A DNA stretch of 64,000 bases from Micractinium sp. NFX-FRZ (taxonomy: Eukaryota > Chlorophyta > Trebouxiophyceae > Chlorellales > Chlorellaceae). Positions 9,839 to 20,751 of the stretch are shown here, piece by piece. The translations under genes were made by a program, and so were the position numbers. Within the stretch, counting starts at the first letter, position 1; each line of letters opens with the position of its first letter. The notes below the pieces were generated by a model. It searched no databases and was not told where the DNA came from. It was given only the letters and a program-made list of their open reading frames with translations. Where the stretch lies: assembly GCA_029339195.1 (NCBI GenBank), contig JAPTJF010000110.1:1-64000 (forward strand). The letters run 5' to 3'.

Positions 9839-12800
9839 CTAGTCCCGCCGACCCACCGCCTCCATCACGGCACTGAAATCGGAATCGCTATACCCAGCCG
9901 CACGCGCCTGCAGCAGGGATGGCAGCACGCCAGCAGTGAAGGGGTAAGATAGCACAGGCTAACGAACGCAAGGAGTGCAGCAGGTGGGCGGGGGCAGCAT
10001 GGCTCCAGCAGCAGCGGGCGCAGCGCTGGCGGCACCAGCAGTGCACACCCAGCTGACTAGAGTACCTGCCTGCCGCTGCCCCCTTCTGCCCCCTTCTGCC
10101 TCACCTTCTTGTACAGCTCGTTTGCTGCAGCCGCCAGCGGTAGCTGCTGGGCGTTGGCATCACCCAGTGCTAGCGCCAGCCTGCATCAGTCACATGAGCG
10201 CAACAAAGAACGTCGGCAGCCTGGCAGACACTCCCGCAAAGCAGCCCTGCACCATACAGGGTATGGGCCGCTGCAGCAGCAGCGGCGGCGGCAGCAGGAG
10301 AGCACAGAGCGGAAGCTGCAGGGCAGGCATACAGCAGCATGCAGGCCATGCCCAGCCCCACCTGAGGTCCTTCTGCTGGTGCTTCAGGGGGAAGGCGGGG
10401 GCGTACTTGCCCTCTGACATGGAGGGGCCCTGCGGAGCGGCAGCAGGTCGAGCTGTGAGCGTCTGATTATGCCCCCTGCTGCTGAAGGGCCCGCTTGCTG
10501 GCTCCAAATGTGTGTGTGCATGTACAGCCCCAACGAATGATGGCCGCAGGTGTCTACGCGACCATGGGACACAGACAGCCCGCTGCTCGGACCCTTGTCC
10601 GCAGCCTTCCGCGCCACCGCCCCACCAGCCCTCGGCCCCACCAGCCCTCGCTGCTTGCCTTGAGCGCAAACATGGGGCAGGCAATGGCCCCCAGCTTGAC
10701 CACCTCGATCAGGTCCTCCTGCTTCAGCCCACACTGCTTGGCCAGCACCAGGCCTGCGGGGCGTGCGGGGGGCCAGGCGTGGGTGTGAGGTGTGCTCACT
10801 CAAAAGTGCAGCTAGCTGCAAAGGTGCAGTGCAGGGGGCGGGGCATACCAGAATATGCATGCACAGCCGCAAACTCACAGCGATTACCATATATGCATGC
10901 TCAGGCTTGGTAATGTGCGGCTTTCCGAGCCCACACAACCCTGCCCGCGCTCACCCTCCGCGTATGACGCCATCATGGAGCCCATGATCATGTTAACAAC
11001 CAGCTTCATGTTGGCTCCCGCACCCACATCGCCTGCAGGAACAGGTAGGGAGGGGGGGCAGGGCTGGCCGGCGCGTGGGCAGGCAGGAGGGCAGGGAGCG
11101 GGGCAGGAGGCAGGCAGCATCGAGGAATCCGGATGGCGGAAATGTAGATGTGACCAACGCACTTCCACACAAGTGCTGCACCCACGCTTAGCACCAGCCA
11201 GCCAGAATTGAACGCTACGACAGTGAGTCATGAACGGACACTGCCTATACATCGCTCCCTCTCACCCACGGCCATCTCAACACTCCCTTGGCGCTCCCCC
11301 CAGCCAGCTACACACACCGCCCGCCCGCACCCAGGTAGAAGGAGGCCTTGCCCATCACATCCAGCAGGGGGGACGCCGCATCAAACAGCTGCTGGTCGCC
11401 TGAGGGAAGACAAGGGAGCAGGGAGGGGCAACTAGTTGAGCTGCCTGCCTAACATCAAAATGCCGGCATGAGTTCATGCCTTCACAAACGGCACTGTTGC
11501 TAAACCTCTGCTGCCTGCCACCTGGCGCGCCACCCCGCTGCAGGGTCCCGCTGGCCTTCGACTATATCAAGGCAGCGCAGAGCAGGGCAGGCGTGGCGCA
11601 CCCGATGTCAGGAAGATGAGCTGCCCCTGCTCTGCAGGCCCCTTGCTGCCGCTGACAGGTGCCTCCAGGAAGGCCCCTCCCGCGCCGCGCACTGCCGCCG
11701 CCACTGTCGCCGCCGTCTCCGCATCCACCGTGCTCACATCCACATACCCCTTGCCAGCCGCCATGGCGGAGGCAGCGCCGTTGGGGCCTGCAGGCTGGGC
11801 AGCCGCGCGGGGCAGAATGTTAGGAAAGCAGGGGGGCGCCAGGTAGGCAGGAATGTTGATGGCAACTTGGCAGGCTTCCTGTGGCCGCTCATGCCGTGCT
11901 GTGCGCGACTTGCTGTCAACCAGGCAGGTGCCCCGCTATTTCCTGCATGCCATCCTGCTCTACATGGCTGCCTCCCCAGCAGCCCCCCACCCTGTGCCCC
12001 ACCCCGGCTGCCCCCCCAGCTCTGCGCACCTGTGGCCACCTGCAGGCACGCCTCTGGGTCGGACAGCATGGCCAGCGTGATGTCGCAGGCAGACACCACC
12101 TCGGCGGGCGTGGCGGCCACCTGGGGAAGAGCACATAGGCAGGCAGAGAGGGCAGCCGGTGGGAGGCAGCGGTGGGAGGGGAGCACGCAGAAAGCACCCT
12201 GCAGCACGATACCGGCGTCCTGCACATGTGCGGCACGTGGTCCTGGGGCACCGCACATGCATCCATGAAAGGGTGGGGGGGTAGGAATGCATCCCCCTTG
12301 CCTGCAGGCGGGTGAAGAGAGCCAGCAGGCAGGCGGCTGCCGCCCCCCCACCCGCCCCCCCACCTTGGCTCCCGCATCCTTCAGGCCATCGCACTTGGCA
12401 GGCGAGCGGTTCCACACGGTGACATCATACCCAGCCTTGACCAGGTTCAGGGCCTGCGGGGAAGGGACGTGAGGGGTGCGATGGCGGTAGTGAGCGGCGG
12501 AGGAGAGAAGGTGGGGGAGGTGGGGCGAAGCTGTACGAGAGCCGCCAAGAAGCTGACCGGGCAGCCCGGCCATCGACACTGGCAATCTTGCCCTGGAAGG
12601 CCAGCCAAATGCCCCGGCATGGCACGTCCCGCCCCTCACCATGGCGTGTCCCATGATGCCGATGCCCTGGCACAGGGGGGATGCACACGCAGGGAGTGGT
12701 GAAAGATTAGGGCGGCAGTGCAGCGAGCGTAGGAGGCAAAGCGAAGAAGGGCCCGCCTGCTGCCTGCTTGCATCAGGATCAGGCAGCGCACATGCCTTGC

Positions 12801-13112
12801 AGGCCCCCGCCCCCATCCCCACACCTTCCGCCTTTTCCACTGCATGCTGCACTCCCTCACCAGGAAACCAACTTTGATGGTGCCAGGGGCGGCAGTGGGC
12901 ACGGTGGCAAGGGCGGAGGCACGGCACACACTGCTGCTGCGGCTGCGCTGCTGGGTGGGTGAGCATGGGGTAGGGCTATGTGCAGATGACGCCAGACCGC
13001 GCTGAGGGATGGGGGAGTGCCGCTGCAGGGAAGGGGCCGCAGTGCAAGGCCGGCGCAGGGGAGCTGGGCGTGCACCCGCCAAAGCCGGCTGAGAGGCATG
13101 AACTGCCTGCAT
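9839..13112 (-). CDS. GLYR: Glyoxylate/succinic semialdehyde reductase, plastid or mitochondrial type
   Basis: NADPH-dependent beta-hydroxyacid dehydrogenase that reduces glyoxylate to glycolate and succinic semialdehyde to gamma-hydroxybutyrate, removing toxic aldehydes. Eleven exons (upper to lower: 13112-12861, 12666-12640, 12453-12364, 12120-12030, 11787-11602, 11399-11331, 11032-10955, 10753-10659, 10429-10362, 10180-10105, 9907-9839) give 366 aa. Visible are the nucleotide-binding turn KVGFLGIGIMGHA, the substrate motif EAPVSGSKGPAEQGQL, catalytic lysine in GANMKLVVN, and AFPLKHQQKDLRLAL. Residues 1 to about 77 are Ser/Pro/Arg-rich like a transit peptide; a second in-frame ATG lies at 13130. 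Exon 2 is only 27 nt. Intron 8 (10658-10430) is GC-AG. The end lacks a peroxisomal tripeptide (RRD), which fits an organellar isoform. Confidence 0.93.
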
Positions 13113-13316
13113 TGTGTGCTGGTCGGCCATTGAAACAGACTGGACAACAAGCCGACCGGTGGGAGCTTTTGGCACCTTGGTGCCAGCACTGCCTGCCACA
13201 TGGGCAGTAAATGCCCGGAGGACGTGCTCGTGCGGAGCTCACAGGATTGGCATCGCACATTGAACAGTACACACCGTCCAAGTAGCTGTGCCGGTTGTGT
13301 ATAGCGAAGAGAGGAC
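13113..13316. promoter_or_regulatory. Head-to-head promoter region, 204 bp
   Basis: The only sequence between the ATGs of the divergent reductase (-) and MFP1-like (+) genes, so it must hold both leaders and promoters. I see no TATA box. Confidence 0.6.
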
Positions 13317-16300
13317 ATGCAGGCGAGGGTCTCCCACCACAGCCGCAATGGCGGCCTGCTGCGGCCTCGTGTCGCCTCGGGGAAGCTACCCCGTGCATTC
13401 TGTAGGCTGGCTCGACGTGGCGTGCGCCCTGTTGCCACTGCGGCCGGAGATGGCAGTGCCACGCCTCCGAGCAGGCGGCAGCTGCTCCAGTCCACCCTGC
13501 AATTGCTGGCAGCCGCGGGTGTGACTGCGATGTCGGGGGAGCAGGTGGGTGTGAACAGACTGGGCAGATATTTTGCCGCTGCCGCCGCTGCCTGCTGCCT
13601 GCCGCTGGCCGCCTGCCAACCTCTTACGCTTGTCTTGTGCCCGCCCCAACTTCTGTGCTCTATCCTCACTTGCTCGCGGTAAACACTTACACCACACGCA
13701 GGCCGCTGCTGCCGCCAGTGCAGCCGCCGAGACCGCCGAGGCGGCTGCTGCTGCTGGCGACGTGTCTGCGCTGCCGCTGCTGGGCAGCGCCGCCCTGGGT
13801 GCCGCCGTGACAGCCGCAGCTGGGATGGCAGCCAAGCAGAACGACGCTGCCCGGCAGGCGGAGGAGCTAGCAGCTGCAGAGGCAAAGCGGGCGGGTGAGG
13901 CGGCCGAGGCGCAGCGCCGCCTGGAGGCTGTGGGCGCTGAGGTGGCGGCACTGCAGGCAAAGCAGCGTGAGCTGGAGGGCCAGATGGGCCGCCAGGCGCA
14001 GGTAAAGGGGGCGCAGCGGGGTGGTGGGCAGAGCCACATTGGACGCATGGCAGTGCTGCCGCTTGTCCAGCTTTTGAATTGCCTTGCGAGCAGGTGCAGC
14101 AAGCTCTGCGGCGCTGCCTGCTCATCATATGCATGCTATGGTAGCATGCTTGCCTTGCTCTGCCCATCACCATGGCGTTCCCTCCCCCACCCTACTATCC
14201 TGCCTGCTCACCTGGCTCGGCACCCTTGCAGGAGGCCAGCGAGGTGCAGCGCCAGCTGGCTGACCGTGAGGCAGCGGTGGCTCAGCTGCAGCGGGCCAAG
14301 TCTGCTGCCGAGGCGACGGCTGCCGAGGCGCAGGGGGCGCTGGCGGCAGCGGAGGAGCGGGCGGTGGCTGCTGAGGCTGCTGCTTCTGCACAGAAGGCAG
14401 ACATTGAGGATTACAAGAAGCAGCTGAAGGAGGTGAGTGGGAGAGTGGGAGGGGGGGGGATGCGGATGCTGGGCAGTCGCTGGCAAGCTGCAGGCTAGGC
14501 GGCTATTACCATTGGCATGGTGGCACTCCGTGGTTTCGTCTGCATCAAGTCGGACCTGGAAGCAAGCGGCAACCCGCCTCAGCCAGGCATCCCTCGTGGG
14601 CAAACCGTCGCTCAACGCCGCACCGCCTCCCCCCTCTGCTCTGCCTCCCCTGCTGCGCCCGCAGGCCTGGGTGGCCGCCGACCAGGCCACTCTCGACCTG
14701 AGGCACGGCCGCATGGAGCGTGAGGAGCTCAAGTTCAAGGTGGGCCCAGGCTTGAGTGCAAACTGACTCGTTTTTGTGTGGGGAGCACGGCTTGGGGCTG
14801 CACAACTGCTGTAGACAGCGTGCTTAGAGCAGGTGGGGCGGAACGGTGGGGGCCAGCCAGAGCGGCTCTGCCTGCTGTAGCTGTGCGTGCTTTGGCATGC
14901 CTAGCTAGCCTCATGCAAGGACTGGCAGCAGCTAGAAGGGCTGTGCAGGAAGATTGCGTGCCACCCATGCAGCTGCTTGTGCGTAGGATGCGCCTAGTTC
15001 CCCTTGCACAACCCTACGTGGGCAGCCACACACAGCCACAACTGCCCACCTGCTTCCCTCAGGTCATCGCCGCCGAGCGCGCCGCCGAGACCGCCACCAA
15101 GCTGGCTGAGCAGGCGGATGCAGCTGCTGCCGCTGCGGTTGCCCAGGCAGCAGCTCAGGCGGAGGCTGCCGCTGCGCGGGAGGCGGCGTTGCAGGAGCAG
15201 CTGGATAAGACGGCGATGGAGCGCACGCACGCTGAGCACCAGCTGGCGGCAGCTCGGCGGCAGGTGAGGGGGCAACGTTATGGGGCAGCAGGCGGCGGGG
15301 GCTGGGATGATGCCGCTTGGCAGGTGTTGCTGCATGTTGCAAGAGGGCCAGCGCTGCGTGTGCTGCCTTGCAACACATGGCTGGCACCCCTCACTCCCAG
15401 ACGCATGTGTCCTGCTGTCGCACCTCCTCATGCCTGCTGCTGCAGGCTGCAGAGGTGCAGAGCTGCAGGAGAATGTACCTTGCTCGCATGCCACTGCTGA
15501 ACCTCACCAACCCCTGCACTGACACGTGCAAACGAAACCTCTGCAGGCTGCGGAGGTGCAGGAGCAGCTGGCGGCGGCCTCCTCTGAGCGCGACAGCCTG
15601 CAGCAGCGCTCGGCGGACCTGGAGGCGCAGGTGTGTGCGTGTGCGTGTGCAGCATCTGGGCAGGGTTCCTATGCACCTGTGCTGGACGAACCACTTGGTC
15701 TGGCACTGTGCCCCGTGGCAGCGCCTCCTGCTTGCATCGCTGCCAGGCGATCCTCCTACGATTGCTGCGCTGCACCCGCCTGCCTGTCCCTCCATCTCCC
15801 ACCAACGCCTGCATCCTACAACTCGCAAACAATGCCCCTGCCCCCCACCCTCGCCTCCCGCAGCTGAGCGCCGCCCGCAGCGAGGCAGAGGCTGAGCGGG
15901 CGCAGCTGGCACAGGCGCTGGAGGCGGCGCGGCTGCAGGTGAGTGCACAGCGGTGGGGCAGGGGCAGGGGGGGTGGCAGGTGGAGAAGCGGCTGATTGGC
16001 TGCCAAGTAGCTCACCTCTCGGCACACCCCATCCTTGCATCTCACTGGCTCCTCTTTCCGCTGCCTGCCACGCACACTGCCGCAGGCTGCGGAGGTGCAG
16101 GAGCAGCTGGCGGCGGCGGCGTCTGAGCGCGACAGCCTGCAGCAGCGCTCGGCTGACCTGGAGGCACAGGTAAATATTGTGCAGGAGAGCACTGCTATCT
16201 GGTATAGAGTGGCTGAGTCGAAACGGGCACAGGTCTTCCTGCCTAGCACACCCTGCTACCTGCGCTGCTGCCTGCCCGAGCTCTCCCAAGGCCCATTTTG

Positions 16301-19300
16301 CAGCGCTGCCCCTGCCTGCCAGTCCCATCTCCCAATGACCCATCTCCCTGCACCGTTCCAACGCATGCGTCCCCAACACCTCTCTGCAGCTGAGCGCTGC
16401 TCGCGCCGAGGTTGACGGGGAGCGTGCGCAGCTGGCCTCTCTGGCCCAGGCCCTGGAGGTGACTCAGGCACAGCTGGCGGAGGCTGAGAAGGACGCCAGC
16501 GCTGCCAAGGGGCTGGTGACTGCCGAGCGTGAGCGCGGCGAGACGCTGGAGAAGGCGCGCGCAGCGGCCGTGGAGGTGAGGCGGGGCGCGGCAGGGTAGG
16601 GGCTTGTGGGGTCGGGGGGGCCGGGGTCGAGGCGCGTGGATGGGCTGTGGGAGCGCACAGTGCTGGCAGCCAACGGTGGGCTACTCAAGGCCGGTTCCGC
16701 GAGGCAACATTTACAAGAGGCTGGCGCAGGATGGCACAGCACAGCACAGCACCGCAGGGTGGCGGCACATGCAAGTGCGTCGCCTCCCTTTTGTGCGCCG
16801 CTCCCGCCCCGCCCAGGCTCCCCCGCCCCACCTCACGCCCACGTCACATGCCCATCATGCCGCTGCCCCGCAGGACGCCCGCAAGCTGCTGGCTGCCCAG
16901 CGCGAGCTCCAGTTCTCTCTGGAGGAGGTGCAGGGGGAGGTGGCGGCCGCCAAGGCGTCGGCGCACGAGGAGCAGGTGCGCACGTTGCCTTGTTGCTTGT
17001 TACGGAAACTTACAGGTGCACACACAAGCTGCACGCGCGTGTGACGACGCCATCCCGGGTGCAGCTGTTGCGTTCCCAAAGGGCTGTTAGCCAGAGGGCG
17101 GAGTTTCCTTTTCTGGCCTGGCCAAGATCATGCGAGGTGCCCGACTGCCCTGACCACCTGCCCGCCTGCCTGCCCGACGATCAGCTCCTCCGCCTTCTCT
17201 CCCACCCACCCTGCAGCGCGGCCGCGTGGCTGCTGAGAAGCAGGTGGAGTCCCTGGGCCAGCAGAGGGAGCACCTGAGCAGCGAGCTGAGCGCAGCACAG
17301 GTGAGCAGGGCGGTGCAGGGGGTGGGTCAGTCCAGGCATCTCCCGCTTCGCCAGCCTGGCTGCCCTGCTTGTGCAGAATGAGAGCCCACCTGCTTGCCCG
17401 TCGGAGCTGCCTATAGCTGCATATCCTGCAGTGCCTCACCCCGTGGTCCCCCTCCTGTGCTCATATGTCTCTGCAATCCCCTTCCTCCTGCCCCCAGGCT
17501 GAGGTGGAGCGGCTGGAGGGTGTGGTTGAGGAGAAGGCGGTGAGGCGGCAGCAGCTGGAGGAGGACCTGCTGGTGAGGGCGGGCTGGACGGGAGGGGCTG
17601 GTCGGGGGTTGGGGGGATGCTGGCTTTGGAGGGCTTGGCTTGGGAAAGGTTGGCCTGGCTGCTGGTGTGCTGTGTGATGCACAGCAGGATGCTGCTGGGG
17701 GGGGGCGTACTTGCAGGGAAATGGGGAGCAATGGACATGAGGAGATGGCGGGCCAGGGGAGAGGCCGGTGCTGGAGCGAGGCAAGGGCTGGGGGAGAGCG
17801 GGAGGGCGGGCACCGCTGTCTCCCTGTGCTTGACGCCCTTCTGCTTGCATCAAACCAACTGACCTGCCCACTGCGCCCGCGCACGCACTCCTGCCTCCTC
17901 ACCCACCCAACCCGGCATCCCACACTCTTCCTCCATCTCACGCCCTCCGACGCCCCACCCCACCCCACCCACCCACCCCTGCCGTGTGCAGCTGGCCAGC
18001 AAGGATGCCAAGGAGTCCACCCACCGGGAGATGGAGGCGCTGCAGCTGCTGGAGAAGGCCACAGAGGTGGGGAGGGGGGCTGGACGGGGCATGGGCAGGG
18101 CGAGGGGCGCGGGATTGCACTGCCTCCCGGGACTGGCAAGCCGGCTGCTGGCAGATTGGGTGGGGAGCAGGGCCCGGGCGAGCGGCTGGCTGGCATGTGG
18201 CCCACCCCTGCTGGCCTGCCTCATCTGCCCACAAGCGGTCCCTCCCCCCGGTGTCCCTCCCTCCTTGGGCGCCGCCCTGACCGGCTCCTCTCCCCTCCAC
18301 AACTCGCACCACCTCCTGTGCAGGAGATTGCTGCCCTGCATGAGCAGCTGCGGGACCTGGAGGAGGGCGTGCCGGCGGCGGCGCAGCCGCAGGCAGAGGA
18401 GCCCTCTGCTGAGCTGGCCAGCACCGGCGAGGCATCAGAGGTGGGGGCGCCGTGCGCGTGGCCGCCGCCCTGCTGGGCTGCTGCTGCCTCACCTGTTGCA
18501 CCTGCATCCTGGGTACGAGGGCCAGTCAGCCAAGCGCCCCAGCCGGTGCCTGCACTGCCCTTGCCTCAGGAAGCAAGCAAGCTTCGCTGAGATCATGCCC
18601 GCCACCCGGCCCTGCTGCTGCTGCCACCCCCGCAGGCCTCTGAGGCTGCCCTGGCTGCCGCCCGCGATGAGCTGAACAAGGTGAAGCAGGCGGCTCGCTC
18701 AGACCTGCGCCAGTTGCAGCTGGAGCTGGTGAGCCGGAGAGGGAGGGAGGGGTTGAGGTGGCGGAGGGAGAGAGCGGTCAGTGTGGGTGGGCTTGATGGG
18801 CGGGTAGGTTGAATGGATGTCATGTAGGTGAGACAGAGCCCTACACTGAACGGCAATTTAGATGTCAGCAGTGCGCCAATGAGAAGGCTCTGCTGCTGAT
18901 CCATGCTGCTGTGCTCGCCGCCCGCCCTGCACCTCCTGGCCTGCTCATCCCCACCCCACCCCCTCCTGCCAACTCACCCCTCCTTTCCCTGCTGTACCGT
19001 AGGTGAGCACTCATTCGTTGGCGGAGCAGCGGGAGCGGGAGCTGGAGGCGGCCCAGGCGGAGGTTGCGGCGCTGCGCCGGCAGGTGGAGGTGAGCATGGG
19101 TGGGTAGAGGAGGGGAGGAGGCATGTGCTGGTCTGCAGATGGCCCTGACAGATGGCCACCGCTGCTGCACCATTGCGGCTCGGCGCCTGCCCTCCAGCGC
19201 TACATCCCAGCCCAAGAGCTAGCATCTGCTCCCTGAGTGCCCCCACTGCATGTCATTCTTCCTTGCAGTCTGGCCGCTCACCAAGCCCGCCACCCAGCGC

Positions 19301-19851
19301 GCCCAAGCGCGGGCGCCCGCGCAAGAGCGGCGGCGCCTCCACTGCCACTGTCGAGGCCCCCGCCGTGAGCGCCGACGCCGTGGTTGAGGCAGCCTCAGAC
19401 GCGTCGGTGGCGGAGCGCCTGTCTGCGGCTGACGCTGTTGCCGCGGCGGCGCAGGCGGATGCCGCTGCCGCCCAGCAGCGCGTGTATGAGATCCGTGCCG
19501 AGGCGGCCATGCTGGTGGAGACGGTGGAGGACCGAGCGCACGAGGTGGGTGGGTGGGTGCAGGGGAGGGGGAAAGGGCACAAAGTGCTGCTCAACACGGG
19601 CATGGCGGGGCCAAGGGGCAGGGCCAGGAAGACGGCGGGGGAGAGGGAGCATGCCTCTGTCCGAGCCTGGTCCGTCTGTGGCCACTTGTTTATTGGCTGC
19701 TTCCGCTCTCCCCTGCCTTCCCATGCGATTAACTCCCTCCCCCCTGCCCCCCACCCTGCGCCAGGCTGTGATGGAGGCTGAGGGCAAGGCCAAGGTGGCG
19801 GAGCGCGAGGTGGAGCGGCTGAGGGCGCAGCTGCGGGCGCTGGGGGCATAA
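13317..19851 (+). CDS. MFP1-like thylakoid coiled-coil DNA-binding protein
   Basis: Resembles plant MAR-binding filament-like protein 1, a thylakoid coiled-coil protein that binds plastid nucleoid DNA. Eighteen exons give 809 aa: 13317-13544, 13702-14001, 14232-14432, 14665-14739, 15063-15263, 15547-15630, 15864-15938, 16086-16169, 16390-16575, 16874-16975, 17217-17300, 17498-17572, 17992-18066, 18324-18440, 18636-18728, 19003-19089, 19269-19544, 19765-19851. Residues 1-52 look like a transit peptide, then a twin arginine (53-54) with a hydrophobic run, and a second hydrophobic segment at about 98-119. From about 120 to 685 it is continuous Ala/Glu/Gln-rich heptad sequence. An AT-hook core (KRGRPRK, residues 702-708) follows in a Ser/Pro/Lys-rich linker, then a short final coil. 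Every exon is a multiple of three. MFP1 is inferred from architecture; coiled coils align poorly, so another plastid filament protein is possible. Confidence 0.75.
15547..16464 (+). repeat. Tandem exon-pair duplication within the MFP1-like gene
   Basis: Exon 6 (15547-15630) and exon 8 (16086-16169) both encode a 28-residue block opening AAEVQEQLAAA and closing QQRSADLEAQ. Exon 7 (15864-15938) and the start of exon 9 (16390-) both begin LSAAR(S/A)E. A 34-bp decayed copy of the exon 6 start, with its acceptor, remains at 15442-15475. Confidence 0.9.
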
Positions 19852-20751
19852 GGGGCGGTTGGTGGCCGGCTGCTGCCCACAGCAGCCACCCCTCACGGGC
19901 CGGCTACCCTGCATTCCCTGCGACCTATGCTCCGCCTTACCCTGCAATTTACCCCTGATGCTCCACCCCTGAGTTTGTGTAGCGCTTTGGCCTCTGCGCG
20001 TGCGAAGGTTGCAAAGCAGACGGCACTGTTGCGGCGGCCAGTGTTCGGCACCCGTCTGGTGCCTGCAGCATCCCCCCAGTCTAATGCCCTGCGTTCCGTG
20101 ACTCAGCCGTGCTCTCCTCTTGCAATCCTTTGCTACCGCTGTTATCGAGAGCTGGTTAGGGGCTCAGTGTTTACAAGCTGCACAGAGGACAGCGGTGTGT
20201 TGGGGGCCGGGTGATGGCAAAGCGGCCGCTGGTGCAGGCTGCTCACAAGCTTTGGTGGGAGAGCTATGAAAGAGGAGGGGACCCCGTGGGCACGTGCGGG
20301 TCAACAAGTGCTGGCACTCCGCCCCCCCGGGCAGGATGGGCGCACAGGGGGGCACTAGCATACAAAATTCAATGGTGGTGGAGCGAGCAAGGGGGTTAGG
20401 GGGAGAGAGGGGCTTGTGAGGGGGAGGCCTGCCAGCGACGACGGGCCAAGGGGGCCCTGAGATGCATTCATTGCAGTGTGTGGCCAGGTGGGAAAAGGTG
20501 GGGATTGAGCAGCAGCAAGCAGACAGAGGGAGGGGTAGAGAGCGGAAAAACGAGCGGCAGAGGGCACAGGGTGACGCGGGGAGGACGGGGGTGAGGGGCA
20601 GGGAGAGCGAGGGACTGAAAACGCTGCAACAGCTCTTCTTTCTTCTCATTGGGTTGCATTCGCACAAGGGGGCTTTGGGGCAAGGGCAGTGCGGGCGGCG
20701 GGACGCGGCGTCAGCCAGGCGTCACGCGCCGCCACTGCCACGTGCCGGCGA
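19852..20751. other. Tail-to-tail intergenic region
   Basis: 3' flanks of the MFP1-like gene (+) and HEMA (-). TTACA at 20171-20175 is a candidate TGTAA polyadenylation signal for HEMA. I found no TGTAA on the + strand in this stretch. No coding frame with family similarity. Confidence 0.5.

Noticed and set aside
11734..12966. 410-codon open frame on the - strand as one protein
   Set aside because: It reads through real GLYR exons and the introns between them; motifs appear only in the exonic parts.
12857..14173. 438-codon open frame on the - strand
   Set aside because: Mostly antisense to exons 1-2 of the MFP1-like gene. The reductase exon on this strand is in another frame.
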